Source of the DNA: Caldilineaceae bacterium
Lineage (GTDB): Bacteria; Chloroflexota; Anaerolineae; Caldilineales; Caldilineaceae
Reading direction: 5' to 3'
DNA: 64,000 nt
Assembly: GCA_022821585.1 (NCBI GenBank)
Contig: JAJEDI010000030.1
Location: 1-64,000, forward strand
Part shown: piece by piece, positions 17,479-26,834 of the stretch
How the letters are laid out: every line of letters starts with the position of its first letter
Numbering within the stretch: the first letter of the stretch is position 1
Made by a program: the position numbers and the translations under genes
The notes under the pieces: generated by a model
The model's input: the letters and a program-made list of their open reading frames with translations, nothing else
Database searches by the model: none
Told to the model about the DNA's origin: nothing

Positions 17479-20346
17479 TCAGCCGGCCTGCGATGCGTAA
17501 TCGATCTGTTGCGGCGCGTCTTCAGCTTCTTCGTCGGAGGGTAGGTTCTGGTGCGAGTCCGGCCCATCTGCGTAGTTTGGCACCTCGGGCGAATCAGACG
17601 GGTCCAGGAGCGCAGTTTTCAGGACCTCGTCAACCGTGTCCACCGGGATGAAGTTCATCGACTCTCTGACGTTTTCGGGAAGGTCTTCCAGGTCGGCCTC
17701 ATTGGCAGCGGGCATTACGATAGTGCTCAGCCCTGCCCGGGCCGCGGCCAGGACCTTTTCTTTCAGTCCGCCGATCCGAAGCACCTTGCCGCGAAGGGTC
17801 ACCTCTCCGGTCATACCAATGTCGGGGTCGACCGGTCTGCCGGTCAAGAGGCTGGCGATGGCGGTAACCATGGTAACGCCAGCGCTGGGGCCGTCCTTGG
17901 GTAGCGCGCCTTCGGGAATATGCAGATGGATGTCGATCTCTTCAAAGAATTCGGGTGCGATATCGAGTTCGGCGGCGCGACTGCGCACGTAGCTCAGGGC
18001 AGCCTGCGCGCTCTCCTTCATGACTTCGCCCAATTGCCCGGTGAGTACAAAGCCCTTCTTGCCGGGCATCTTGGTTGCTTCAAAAAAGAGGATTTCGCCG
18101 CCGGTCATTGTCCAGGACAGCCCGACTGCTACGCCGGGCATGCGGGTACGGTCGGCGATCTCCTCACGCTGGAAGCGGCGTTTACCCAGATATTCGACGA
18201 GCGTGTCCGGCGTTATGTGGACAGGTGAGAAAGGCGCTTCGGCCACGGCGGTAAGCTGGGGCAGGGGGCCCCCGGGGACCTTGCCGTCGCCGGACTGGCC
18301 GTTGGCAGGCAGGTCCTCCGCGGTTACCGATTGGTCCTCAATGAAGCCCTGCTGCGGTTTACTGTCGTCCAGCCCCAAAGGCAGTGGCGGCTGGACCCAG
18401 TAGGGCTGCATGGCTGCGATGTTTGCGGCGACTTTGCGGCAGATCTTGCCAATTTCGCGCTCAAGGTTGCGGACGCCGGCCTCGCGCGTATAGTCATGCA
18501 CGATTTTGCGCAGGGCCTCATCGTCAAAGACGATCTCGCCCTCACGTAGACCGTTTTCCCTGATCTGGCGGGCCACCAGGTACTGCTGTGCAATCTTGAC
18601 CTTTTCGTGCTCGGTGTAGCTGCTCAGCTGAATGATCTCCATGCGGTCGCGGAGGGGACCGGGGATGGTGTCCAACACATTGGCGGTGGTGATGAACATG
18701 ACCTCGCTGAGATCGAACGGGACGTCCAGGTAGTGGTCGCGGAACTCACGGTTCTGTTCGGGATCGAGGACCTCCAACAGGGCGCTGGTGGGGTCGCCGC
18801 GGAAATCGCGTCCCAGCTTGTCCACTTCGTCGAGCATGAATACTGGGTTCTTGGTTTCGACGCGGCGCAGACTCTGGATGATACGGCCGGGCATGGAGCC
18901 GATGTAGGTGCGGCGAAAGCCGCGTATCTCGGCTTCGTCACGTACGCCACCCAGTGCCAGGCGCATGAATTTGCGGTCCATGGCACGTGCGATGCTGATG
19001 CCCAGACTGGTCTTGCCGACTCCCGGCGGGCCGACAAAGCAGAGCAGTACGCCTTCGCGCTCGCGGCGAATTTTGTCGCGGGCGTCCTCTTCCTCGTCTT
19101 CCTCACGTTGGGACTTCCGAGCAGCGCGCAATTTACGTACAGCGAGGTACTCTACGATTCGGTCTTTGATCTCTTCAAGTCCGTAGTGGTCTTCTTCAAG
19201 GACTTCACGAGCGTGGGTGATGTCGAGATTATCCTCGGTCGTCTTTTGCCAGGGCAGTGAGACCATCAGGTCAAGATAGGTCTTGATTACACTGTATTCG
19301 GCTGCCTGAATGGGCATGCGCCGCATGCGGTTCAGTTCACGGGTGGCCTCTTTGTGGGCTTCTTCGGGCATGCCGGCGGCTTCGATTCGCTCTTCCAGCT
19401 CGCGAATGTCGGCTTCCTGCTCGTCTTCTTCGCCCAGCTCCTTCTGAATCGCCTTGATCTGTTCGCGCAGAAAAAAGTCTTTCTGCATCTTTTCCATCTC
19501 GCCCTGGGCCTGTGACTGGATCTTGTTTCCCAGCTCCATGACGTCGACCTCACTGTGCAGGAGATTGGTCAGGCGGAGCAGCTTCTCCTGCACGCTGTCA
19601 ATCTCGAGCAGTTCCTGGGCGTCGTTCATTTCCAGGCGCATGCTACTGGCGACGAGGTAGGCGAGCTGACGGGCGTTTTCGACGTTGGCGGCCATGACGG
19701 CCAGTTCATCGGGCATCTGCCCGTCCAATTCAACCAGACGCCTGAAGAGGTCTTGCACGGCGCGAGCGGAACCGTCGAGTTCCAGCCCCTCCTCCAGGGT
19801 TTCGGGCAGTACCTCGACACGGGCGCGCAAATAGGGTTTTTCCTGAATGTATTCTTTGAGGCGGATGCGCTCAAGGCCCTGGACCGCCAACCTGATGGTG
19901 CCGTCGGGGGCTTTCAGCACGCGGTGAACCTGGGCGGCGGTGCCGATTTCATAAATCTGGTCGGGGACAGGCTCCTCGACCGACTCATCGCGGCTGGTCA
20001 CGAGGGCAATAATGCGGTTCTGGGGCAGGGAGTCTTCAACGAGTTTGATGCTGCGCTCCTGGCCGATGGTCAAAGGCAACCACATCATTGGGTAGACGAC
20101 GATGCCGCGCAGTGGCAGGACAGGCAGGTCATCGGCGACCTCGGTGAGCGAGGGCTTGTTCTCGTCCTTCGAGGCAGGTTCATCGAGGGAGATTTCTTCT
20201 CCTTGCGACAATGCAGGGTCGTTCTCTGCCTCTGCCTCTGCCTGGACCGAGGGAGCGTCGCTCACGGCACTTGGCTTATCCTCTGCCGACGCCGCGTCGT
20301 CTTCGATCGTCTGCTTTTGTTCTTTCTCTTCCTGTTCCGAACTCAT
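17479..20346 (-). CDS. lon: ATP-dependent endopeptidase Lon
   Basis: This 955-residue ATP-driven protease degrades misfolded and regulatory proteins in the cytosol. The substrate-recognition domain begins near residue 75 ([13 protein letters not shown]), with Walker A GPPGVGKT at 439-446, Walker B FMLDEVDK at 503-510, and the Ser-Lys protease dyad at Ser821 (PKDGPSAGV) and Lys864 (GLKEKVLAA), 43 apart as in E. coli Lon. It is about 150 residues longer than usual because of an acidic N-terminal extension (1-74), a linker insertion rich in Pro/Gly/Gln at about 650-705 between the AAA and protease parts, and an acidic tail. The ATG at 20346 is preferred; an upstream in-frame start adds 16 unlikely residues. 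Confidence 0.96.
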   Translation of the reverse strand: MSSEQEEKEQKQTIEDDAASAEDKPSAVSDAPSVQAEAEAENDPALSQGEEISLDEPASKDENKPSLTEVADDLPVLPLRGIVVYPMMWLPLTIGQERSIKLVEDSLPQNRIIALVTSRDESVEEPVPDQIYEIGTAAQVHRVLKAPDGTIRLAVQGLERIRLKEYIQEKPYLRARVEVLPETLEEGLELDGSARAVQDLFRRLVELDGQMPDELAVMAANVENARQLAYLVASSMRLEMNDAQELLEIDSVQEKLLRLTNLLHSEVDVMELGNKIQSQAQGEMEKMQKDFFLREQIKAIQKELGEEDEQEADIRELEERIEAAGMPEEAHKEATRELNRMRRMPIQAAEYSVIKTYLDLMVSLPWQKTTEDNLDITHAREVLEEDHYGLEEIKDRIVEYLAVRKLRAARKSQREEDEEEDARDKIRREREGVLLCFVGPPGVGKTSLGISIARAMDRKFMRLALGGVRDEAEIRGFRRTYIGSMPGRIIQSLRRVETKNPVFMLDEVDKLGRDFRGDPTSALLEVLDPEQNREFRDHYLDVPFDLSEVMFITTANVLDTIPGPLRDRMEIIQLSSYTEHEKVKIAQQYLVARQIRENGLREGEIVFDDEALRKIVHDYTREAGVRNLEREIGKICRKVAANIAAMQPYWVQPPLPLGLDDSKPQQGFIEDQSVTAEDLPANGQSGDGKVPGGPLPQLTAVAEAPFSPVHITPDTLVEYLGKRRFQREEIADRTRMPGVAVGLSWTMTGGEILFFEATKMPGKKGFVLTGQLGEVMKESAQAALSYVRSRAAELDIAPEFFEEIDIHLHIPEGALPKDGPSAGVTMVTAIASLLTGRPVDPDIGMTGEVTLRGKVLRIGGLKEKVLAAARAGLSTIVMPAANEADLEDLPENVRESMNFIPVDTVDEVLKTALLDPSDSPEVPNYADGPDSHQNLPSDEEAEDAPQQIDYASQAG

Positions 20347-20984
20347 AGTCTTCTCAACACTTCTGAAAGGAACTGTGGCTAACCGGCAGGGCAAAGCTGC
20401 CTAACGGAGGGCCGCCCTGCAGGAGGGCCAACGAGTATGCTTCGAATTGTGGCGGCGTCTGCGTCCCTCTGAATTCGACCGATTCATTGCAAGCGATGCG
20501 GTGCCGGAACAGACTCAGTACAATACCGCGTGCCGATTGCCGGAGCCCCAGAGTGAACCCAGCCCGAACCATAGCAGGATTGTACCACATTTGCCCCATT
20601 TCTATAGTGGGGAAGCTACCTTTTCGGTTACGGCCTATGCCTGGCGGTAGTCAATTATCTGTGGTCAGTGAAGAGAGGGTGGATGGATTACGTTGGGTGG
20701 ATTTCTGGATGGAAGGCGATATCCAGGACATATTTGGGGTGATAGACCTGGTTGTATCGCAAGACTGAGTGTATTGGATTGGGTACCGGATTCTGCTTAT
20801 GGGGGTAACACATCATATGGATTGTATCCGGTCGCGTCGAGGGTGTTACAGTCTTGGGGTGGGAACTGTGTGGCTGTGACCTAGTGCCAACAGTGGCTGG
20901 AACTGTTTCGCGGCTCTCGGAGAGACGCAGGACAGGCTCCTGTCCCAGCCTGATCGTGGGGCCCGTTGATTGGAGGGGGAGAGA

Positions 20985-21009
20985 GGGCAGGCACAAGGCC
21001 TGCCCCTAC
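20985..21009 (+). repeat. Hairpin repeat ending in CCCCTAC
   Basis: Perfect eight-base arms GGGCAGGC and GCCTGCCC (20985-20992 and 20998-21005) with a five-base loop are followed by CTAC. A second element of the same design but with different arm sequence is at 36486-36510, so the pairing rather than the exact sequence is kept. Confidence 0.6.
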
Positions 21010-21109
21010 AGGGACTCAACGGAACCGGTGGGACGTAGTTTGGCGAAACTCTTTCCATTGGACACCTGTCGCCCTTGTCGGCACCCTGTCGTCCAGGCAT
21101 GTTGTAGGA

Positions 21110-21199
21110 CCGGGGGCGTTGCGGGGGCGGAGCCCCCGCACAAGGGAGGGCCGAAGGCCCGACCGCCCAGAACTGCAGTGGTCAGTGTTTAGTGGTCAG
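21110..21199 (+). repeat. Two-hairpin intergenic repeat, copy B
   Basis: This copy has an outer hairpin GCGGGGGC...GCCCCCGC at 21121-21139, then the linker ACAAGGGAGGGCCGAAGGCC with a second hairpin of GGGCC / GGCCC arms, and the tail AACTGCAGTGGTCAG continuing to a variant of GTGGTCAG. It matches copy A almost base for base outside the loops. Confidence 0.7.
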
Positions 21200-21434
21200 A
21201 AAAGGCCCATCTCCCGTCAAAGAGGTTCAGGCTGACGGGAAATGGCTCTGTTGCGACCCGAGGTAACCAAGTGCTCGCCCCCTTAACAAGATGTACCCGT
21301 TGCGTCGCTTTGCTTTTCGCCTGTGGGGGCGTGTGCTAAACTGCAGGGGAAGGAGGCGCTGACGAGGGAATTAGTGCTCCCGGTGTTCGGGCCTGCTTCG
21401 CCCCTTTATCTCTTTTTTCAGGCAGGAGAACTTC

Positions 21435-22577
21435 ATGAAGATCACGGATCTCTCCGTCCGCCGATTTCGTTATATTTCGAACACAGTTCGCGACTCGGAA
21501 GGTCACGGCCATCCCGGTCCCGACCACGAGGCAGTGCAATCGGTGCTTACGGTTCATACTGACGAGGGGGTGGAGGGCTACTGTTTTGGCAGCCCGCCGC
21601 AGGCCCTGATCAGTAGTCTTGTCAAACCATACATAACCGGGGAGGACCCCTTCTACCGGGAGCGGATCTGGCACAATCTCAAGGAACGGCAGCGCCTCAA
21701 TATGGCTACGATGTCGGACAGACTGCTTAATGCGGTGGACCTGGCGCTTTGGGACTTGGCCGGAAGGGCGCTGAACTTGCCGGTACACAAACTCCTGGGG
21801 GCGACTCGTGACAAGCTACCTGCGTACGCCAGTACGATGTGCGGCGACGATATTGATGGGGGCCTGGGCACGCCTGAAGACTACGCCAACTTCGCCGAGT
21901 GGTGCATCGAGCGGGGATATCCTGCATTCAAGCTTCACACGTGGCAGCCGCCCTATGAGGGGGCGCCCGACGTCAAACGGGACATTGCAGCTTGCGCGGC
22001 CGTGCGCGAGGTCTACGGCCCTGATGCCCACCTGATGCTGGACCCCTATCATTACTATTCGCGCCTGGAAGCGCTCTACCTGGCGAAGGGCTTGGAAAAG
22101 CTCGACTACTACTGGATGGAAGAGCCGATGGACGAGCACAGCATGTCGTCCTATGTATGGCTGTGCGAGCAGACGGCTTTGCCGATCTGCGGGCCAGAGA
22201 CGGCCGAGGGGAAGATGTACACGCGGGCCGAGTGGATTAAGGCTGGTGCGTGCGACCTGGTGCGGGGCGGCGTCGGCGACCTTGGAGGGCTGACCCCGTT
22301 GATGAAGGTCGCCCACCTGGCCGAGTCGTTCGGGATGAGAATGGAAGTCCATGGCGGCGGACCGGGCAACCTCCATGCACTGTGCGCGATGGGCATTCCG
22401 GGCCAGTATTACGAGCGCGGCCTGCTGCATCCATTCATCGACTACGAGCAGCCGGCCCCCTGGCTCAACCGCCTGGATGATCCAATGGACGAGGAGGGGT
22501 TCGTCCATATTTCGCAGCTTCCCGGGTTGGGCCAGGACATCAATTGGGAATACATCGAGGCCAATCTTGTCGAATAG
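21435..22577 (+). CDS. Mandelate racemase/muconate lactonizing enzyme family protein
   Basis: This 380-residue enolase-superfamily enzyme abstracts a proton alpha to a carboxylate using a Mg-enolate intermediate. The metal ligands are visible: Asp203 (MLDPYH), Glu229 or 230 (WMEEPMD) and Glu255 (CGPETAEG). The basic residues are Lys166 within FKLHTW, a K-x-H rather than K-x-K pattern, and the His306/Asp274 side (MEVHGGG, GACDLVRGGVGD). This places it near sugar-acid dehydratases or cycloisomerases rather than true mandelate racemase; the substrate is not predictable. The ATG at 21435 follows AGGAG at a good distance. It leads a co-directional set with a PhyH dioxygenase and a 2-hydroxyacid dehydrogenase. 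Confidence 0.9.
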   Translation: MKITDLSVRRFRYISNTVRDSEGHGHPGPDHEAVQSVLTVHTDEGVEGYCFGSPPQALISSLVKPYITGEDPFYRERIWHNLKERQRLNMATMSDRLLNAVDLALWDLAGRALNLPVHKLLGATRDKLPAYASTMCGDDIDGGLGTPEDYANFAEWCIERGYPAFKLHTWQPPYEGAPDVKRDIAACAAVREVYGPDAHLMLDPYHYYSRLEALYLAKGLEKLDYYWMEEPMDEHSMSSYVWLCEQTALPICGPETAEGKMYTRAEWIKAGACDLVRGGVGDLGGLTPLMKVAHLAESFGMRMEVHGGGPGNLHALCAMGIPGQYYERGLLHPFIDYEQPAPWLNRLDDPMDEEGFVHISQLPGLGQDINWEYIEANLVE

Positions 22578-22644
22578 GGCGGGAGAGTTCGAAAACAGGC
22601 CCGGGAAACGGGCGCACCAGATCGAGTAAACGAGGAGGGGGCCG

Positions 22645-23394
22645 ATGGACGAAGTTGAACGCTATCTGTTCGATGTGCGAGGCTATCTTGTCGTTGAAGA
22701 TGTGCTGTCTGCCGGGGAAGTGAAAGAGTTGAACACGCTGATCGACAGCCAGGGTCTGCCGGGGCCGGAGTTGGACACGATGGGCGCCAGGTTTGGCGGT
22801 TTCCTGGAATGGGACAAGGCATTCTGTACTCTTCTCGACCATGAGCGCATCATGCCTTATCTGAAGACGATTCTGGGCGACGGCTTCCGGCTGGACCATT
22901 ACTACGGCATCTACATGCGTGCGGGCACTGAACGGCTGCGCCTGCACGGCGGTGCGACGCCCTACGACCCCCCGGAGTTCTACCACTACAACAACGGCCA
23001 GATGTTCAATGGCCTGACTGTGGTCTCGTGGAACCTGACGCCGACCGGGCCGGAGGTGGGGGGCTTCTGCGCAGTTCCGGGCAGCCACAAGGCCAACTTT
23101 CGGTGCCCCGACGGCATCCGGGTAGCGCACGACGAGCACGAGGCGGTGGTCACCCCGGAGGCGCCGGCGGGTTCGGTTGTCATTTTCACGGAGGCGCTGA
23201 CGCACGGTACCGTGGCGTGGACGGCGGAGTTTCACCGGCGCTCTTTGCTTTACAAATACAGCCCAGGACAGCAGTCCTGGAGCGCAAAGTATACGCAGCC
23301 ACCGCAGACTGTCGCACTGACGGATCGCCAGAAGATCCTGTTTGAAAAGCCCTATTTCAACTCGCGCCCATCGCTTTTCGAGGATGGGGCGTAG
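22645..23394 (+). CDS. Phytanoyl-CoA dioxygenase (PhyH) family protein
   Basis: This 249-residue cupin-fold enzyme is of the Fe(II)/2-oxoglutarate family. Conserved parts are LFDVRGYLVVEDVLSAGEV at the start, GGFCAVPGSHKANF (139-152), the distal iron ligand His187 (ALTHGTVAW) and the oxoglutarate-binding Arg near 199. The first iron ligand is His101, but the usual HxD reads His-Gly-Gly (RLHGGATPYD). That pattern, shared with the second PhyH gene at 33.0 kb, may mean another carboxylate is recruited, or an altered chemistry. It lies 67 bases after the enolase-superfamily gene and 111 before a 2-hydroxyacid dehydrogenase, so a hydroxylation in a carboxylic-acid pathway is plausible (inference). 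Confidence 0.85.
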   Translation: MDEVERYLFDVRGYLVVEDVLSAGEVKELNTLIDSQGLPGPELDTMGARFGGFLEWDKAFCTLLDHERIMPYLKTILGDGFRLDHYYGIYMRAGTERLRLHGGATPYDPPEFYHYNNGQMFNGLTVVSWNLTPTGPEVGGFCAVPGSHKANFRCPDGIRVAHDEHEAVVTPEAPAGSVVIFTEALTHGTVAWTAEFHRRSLLYKYSPGQQSWSAKYTQPPQTVALTDRQKILFEKPYFNSRPSLFEDGA

Positions 23395-23505
23395 TTTGGA
23401 TACAGAGATTGGAGGCCGCGTACTTGCCCTGCGTCGCGGACGTGAGAATCGTCGCACCATTGTCAACGATTTCACTTGTTGAGCCTCCAGGAAAGGAGAG
23501 AGCCC

Positions 23506-24564
23506 ATGCCTAAACCCTTCCGCATTGGTGTATCATCCGGCTTCAAGACGGCCGCGCCCGGCACGATCGAACCGGTCCTGGAGAGGTTGGTCGATCCTCT
23601 TCCCCACGTTGAGTGGGCGTTTTACGACGCGGGCGGGGGCGAGCCGGTTTCGGTCGAAGCCATCGCGGGCTTTGAAGGGATTATTGCGCTGGGAAGTCCA
23701 TACGGCGCTTCTACTGTGGCAGGAAACGAGGAGCTCGCCTGCCTGGCCCGCTGGGGGGTTGGCTATGACCTCGTTGACACGGAGGCGCTGTCAGCAAACG
23801 ACATCTTGCTGGCGATTGCGGTCGACGCGGTGCGCAAGCCGGTGGCGGAGGCGATCATAACTTTGATTCTGGCGCTGGCTAAAAAGCTGTGGGCCAAGGA
23901 CAAGCTGGTGCGCACCGGCCGCTGGGACCTAAAAGCGCAGACATCTGGTTTGGGACTGAGCGGCAAGACGGTCGGCTCGGTCGGTATGGGCAATATCGGC
24001 GGAGAGATGTTCCGGATGCTGGGGCCTTTCGACCTGGGGCGGCGCCTCGCCTACGATCCGTACCTGGACCCGCAGCGGGCCAATGCGTTGAACGTGGAAC
24101 TGGTAAGCCTGGAGACAATCTTCAGCAGTTCGGATTTCGTTATAACGAACTGCCCCTTGACCGAGGAGACGCGGGGATTCATTAACGCGCGTCTGTTTGC
24201 GATGATGAAGCCAAGCGCCTACTTCATCAATACTGCGCGCGGCCCGATCGTGAACCAAGAGGATTTGGTCGCCTCACTGCAGGCCGGGGCCATTGCCGGC
24301 GCGGGCCTGGACGTGGTTGAACCGGAGCCGTTGCCCCTCGATCATCCGCTGATTGGGATGGAGAATGTGATCCTGTCGCCGCACGCGCTGGCCTGGACAG
24401 ACGACCTCTATGAGATGAACGGAACCATCGCGTGCGAGAGCCTGCTGTCCGTATTCCGTGGTGAGTTGCCGGCGTTCCCGGTCAACAGTGAGGTGATCGA
24501 GCAACCGGGATTCCGTCAGAAGTTGGACCGTTTGGCAGCCCGGTGGCGCGAGTTTGGCGCGTGA
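23506..24564 (+). CDS. D-isomer-specific 2-hydroxyacid dehydrogenase
   Basis: This 352-residue NAD-dependent oxidoreductase interconverts 2-hydroxy and 2-oxo acids. The NAD-binding glycine motif is VGSVGMGNIGGEMF, and the catalytic triad is visible as Arg in INTARGPIV, Glu in GLDVVEPEPLP and His in ILSPHALAWTD. The start at 23506 is fixed by GGAAAGGAGAG just upstream; an earlier ATG would add ten residues over the ribosome-binding site. It completes a co-directional trio with the enolase-superfamily and PhyH genes. The substrate may be a sugar-derived or hydroxylated acid; phosphoglycerate is less likely because no ACT domain is present. Confidence 0.9.
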   Translation: MPKPFRIGVSSGFKTAAPGTIEPVLERLVDPLPHVEWAFYDAGGGEPVSVEAIAGFEGIIALGSPYGASTVAGNEELACLARWGVGYDLVDTEALSANDILLAIAVDAVRKPVAEAIITLILALAKKLWAKDKLVRTGRWDLKAQTSGLGLSGKTVGSVGMGNIGGEMFRMLGPFDLGRRLAYDPYLDPQRANALNVELVSLETIFSSSDFVITNCPLTEETRGFINARLFAMMKPSAYFINTARGPIVNQEDLVASLQAGAIAGAGLDVVEPEPLPLDHPLIGMENVILSPHALAWTDDLYEMNGTIACESLLSVFRGELPAFPVNSEVIEQPGFRQKLDRLAARWREFGA

Positions 24565-24957
24565 CATGGGCTGGGGATGGAGACCAGCGAAAGTTCACGG
24601 CGGAAGCCATTCTGTCCGCGAAGGGCCGCGAAGGATTCCAGAGGCTAAAAGTACTATCCTTGCGGGAAGACGCGGGTCATCCGACCATGCACCGGCAATT
24701 CGCTATGCAGCCAAAAGTCAAAACTCTCCTTACTTACACCGCCTCTTTCCAGTTTGACTCATAGACCGGTTCCGGGGCCTCTTCTGCCGGTAATTCTTTT
24801 GCTGGTTTCTTGCATCGCGACCGTGCCGGCGTTTCCCTTCTTCGAACACTCCACTCGATTGCGACAATGTAATCACGAAGACAACCTGGCGTTGCGGGCA
24901 GTGTTATACTGCCCATAGCGTACTTCATCGGTACAATGCTGTTCGGAGTGATAGGGT
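24565..24957. other. Intergenic region with candidate operator
   Basis: I see no gene in this 393-base stretch. The only structured element is a palindrome overlapping a TATACT box at its right end (24896-24914), which probably belongs to the promoter of the lipoprotein gene at 24958. Confidence 0.5.
24896..24914 (+). promoter_or_regulatory. Palindrome overlapping a -10 box (candidate operator/promoter)
   Basis: The inverted repeat GGGCAGT-GTTAT-ACTGCCC has perfect seven-base arms and covers TATACT at 24905-24910, a good -10 hexamer 47 bases before the start of the lipoprotein gene. No strong -35 is visible (CAACCT with 17 spacing), consistent with activator or repressor control, but this is inference. 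Confidence 0.45.
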
Positions 24958-25443
24958 ATGAGAATACGAATACTGACTTGCTTCCTGGCAGTGACGCTCG
25001 TGCTGGCTGGCTGCAACCCGATTACGCGGTCGGAAGCTGACGGTGACGGCATGGAGATGGACGACGGGATGCCCATGGACATGTCTGGGGGCTCTATGGC
25101 GGCTGATTCGCTCGAGACACAGGAGACCGAGAACGGCCTGTTCAGGGTCAGCGCCGTGAGTCAACTTGACCCTGTCGTAATAAATGAGACGCATGCTTGG
25201 ACGTTGCACGTCGAGTCCGCAGACGGCACCCCGGTGGCCGATGCCACTATTACAATCGATGGCGGAATGCCCGAACATAACCATGGCTTTCCCACCGCGC
25301 CGCGTGTAACGGAAAACCTCAGCGGGGGAGACTACCTGCTGGAAGGAATGCGATTCAATATGGGGGGCGTCTGGGTTCTGACACTCGAGATCAGCTCCGG
25401 CGGCCAGAGCGACACGGTTACCTTTGAGTTTGAACTGAAATAG
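24958..25443 (+). CDS. Met-rich lipoprotein with YtkA-like domain
   Basis: This 161-residue lipoprotein has the lipobox LAGC with Cys19. Residues about 28-48 are rich in Met and Asp (MEMDDGMPMDMSGGSM), a composition seen in copper-binding segments. The rest (58-161) forms a single beta-sandwich of the YtkA/FixH-like type: HAWTLHVESADGTPVADATI, GGMPEHNHGFPTAPRV and GMRFNMGGVWVLTLEI are the usual landmarks. It would sit outside the membrane. The di-heme peroxidase-like gene starts three bases after its stop, so the two are surely co-transcribed, and a shared copper or redox function is likely. No biochemical role can be assigned from the sequence alone. Confidence 0.75.
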   Translation: MRIRILTCFLAVTLVLAGCNPITRSEADGDGMEMDDGMPMDMSGGSMAADSLETQETENGLFRVSAVSQLDPVVINETHAWTLHVESADGTPVADATITIDGGMPEHNHGFPTAPRVTENLSGGDYLLEGMRFNMGGVWVLTLEISSGGQSDTVTFEFELK

Positions 25444-25446
25444 AAC

Positions 25447-26796
25447 GTGCGCCGCCTACTCGTTGCCGTTGCTACGCTGGCGCTGATACTCCTCGTTTCG
25501 GTGGTCCTGATCGCTACTGGCTTGGTTGGCGGCGGATCTGTCGGAGTCGCAATCCGCGGCGTCTTCGAAAGCCCGGCAGGTGGAGCGGCCCCTGCGGCCC
25601 ACCGATGGACCGGGGCGGAACGGGGATTGATAGCGTCTCTAAGCATCGACCGCCTGCCTTCTTTGCCTCCAGATCCTTCGAACGCGGTCGGAGACTATCC
25701 CGATGCAGTCGCACTGGGGCATGCACTCTTTTTCGACAGCGGCCTTAGCCCAGACGGAAGCGTCTCCTGTTCGACCTGTCACCAGCCCGACAGATACTTC
25801 ACGGACGGCAAGGTTCTTGCCAATGTGCGGGATATGGATACGCCGCGGCATACGCCGACCATCGTGGGCATCGCCTACAGCGACTGGTACTATTGGGACG
25901 GGCGAAAGGACAGCCAGTGGGCGCAGGCTCTGGCTCCCCAGGAGGCGCCGATCGAACATGGGGGGACACGAACAGCGCACGCTCGCTACGTTCTGAGCAA
26001 GTATCGAAGGCTGTACGAATCGGTCTTCGGGCCAGCTCCCGACCTCAGCGACACGACGCGCTTTCCGCCGGAAGCCGCGCCCCTGGAGGGTGAAACTTCG
26101 GGGACGGCCTGGGAGGGGATGGCGGAGGAGGATCGAGGGGCAGTCAACCGCGTTTTCGCCAACATCGGCAAGAGTATCGCCGCCTACTCTCGGCGGATTC
26201 TGCCCGGGCGCAGCCGTTTTGACGATTACGCCAAAGCTGCTCTGGTAAACGACTGGACGCGGATGTCCGAACTGTTCAGCGCGGAGGAGGCGGAGGGGTT
26301 AAGGCTGTTTATAGGAGAAGGCCAGTGCACCGACTGTCACAATGGTCCGCTGTTCACCAACGGGACGTTTCACAATATCGGCCTGCCCCTTCCTGAGGGA
26401 AGCAAGTTCGATCAGGGCCGGTCACAGGGGTCGCTGCAGGTGGTCGAGGATGTTTTCAACTGTCTCGGCGAGTTCAGCGACGCGAACCAGGAGGCGTGCG
26501 TGGAGCTGCGCTTCATCAAGCTGGAAGGGGAGGAGCTGGTCGGCGCGTTCAAGGTGCCCGGTTTGCGCAATGTTGCCGAAACAGCGCCTTACATGCACAA
26601 CGGCGTCTTTCCAGACTTAGAGGCCGTCATCCGGCACTACAATCACGCGCCGCCGGCTTTTCCAGGACATTCGGACCTGGTGCCGCTTGCGTTTACCGAG
26701 GCGCAAAGCGCGGCGCTGAAGGCGTTCATGTTAACCCTCAGTGCGCCACCAGATGCACCCCCTGATCTTCTGCGCCAGCCCGAAAGCCAAGAGTAG
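25447..26796 (+). CDS. Di-heme cytochrome c peroxidase / MauG family protein
   Basis: This 449-residue exported di-heme protein has an N-terminal hydrophobic segment (about 4-25) that serves as signal or anchor. Two CxxCH heme sites are visible: CSTCH (about 111-115) and CTDCH (about 296-300), with the following family pieces DTPRHTPTIVGIAYSDWYYWDGRKD and VPGLRNVAETAPYMHNG. Family members either reduce hydrogen peroxide (CcpA) or carry out long-range oxidation on a partner protein (MauG, MbnH). The start is GTG, three bases after the lipoprotein stop, with no good ribosome-binding site, so translation is probably coupled. The close pairing with a small Met-rich lipoprotein recalls MbnH/MbnP-type partner systems (inference). 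Confidence 0.88.
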   Translation: MRRLLVAVATLALILLVSVVLIATGLVGGGSVGVAIRGVFESPAGGAAPAAHRWTGAERGLIASLSIDRLPSLPPDPSNAVGDYPDAVALGHALFFDSGLSPDGSVSCSTCHQPDRYFTDGKVLANVRDMDTPRHTPTIVGIAYSDWYYWDGRKDSQWAQALAPQEAPIEHGGTRTAHARYVLSKYRRLYESVFGPAPDLSDTTRFPPEAAPLEGETSGTAWEGMAEEDRGAVNRVFANIGKSIAAYSRRILPGRSRFDDYAKAALVNDWTRMSELFSAEEAEGLRLFIGEGQCTDCHNGPLFTNGTFHNIGLPLPEGSKFDQGRSQGSLQVVEDVFNCLGEFSDANQEACVELRFIKLEGEELVGAFKVPGLRNVAETAPYMHNGVFPDLEAVIRHYNHAPPAFPGHSDLVPLAFTEAQSAALKAFMLTLSAPPDAPPDLLRQPESQE

Positions 26797-26834
26797 CGCT
26801 GTCTCTGGAAGGCGCGACAGCGGTACTTTCCCAA

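Larger units (their letters stand above)
20347..21434. other. Gene-free, repeat-rich intergenic region (1.1 kb)
   Basis: I find no credible gene. It holds the lon leader at the left, the palindrome GGACAGGCTCCTGTCC near 20932, the hairpin repeat at 20985-21009, copy B of the two-hairpin repeat at 21110-21199, and the leader of the enolase-superfamily gene at the right, where GGGC..GCCC followed by a T-rich run (about 21388-21419) could be a weak attenuator. No clear promoter was recognised. Confidence 0.6.

Noticed and set aside
21388-21419. Weak GGGC/GCCC hairpin with T-rich run before the enolase-superfamily gene
   Set aside because: Four-base arms and an interrupted T-run are too weak to call an attenuator; it is mentioned only as part of the intergenic description.
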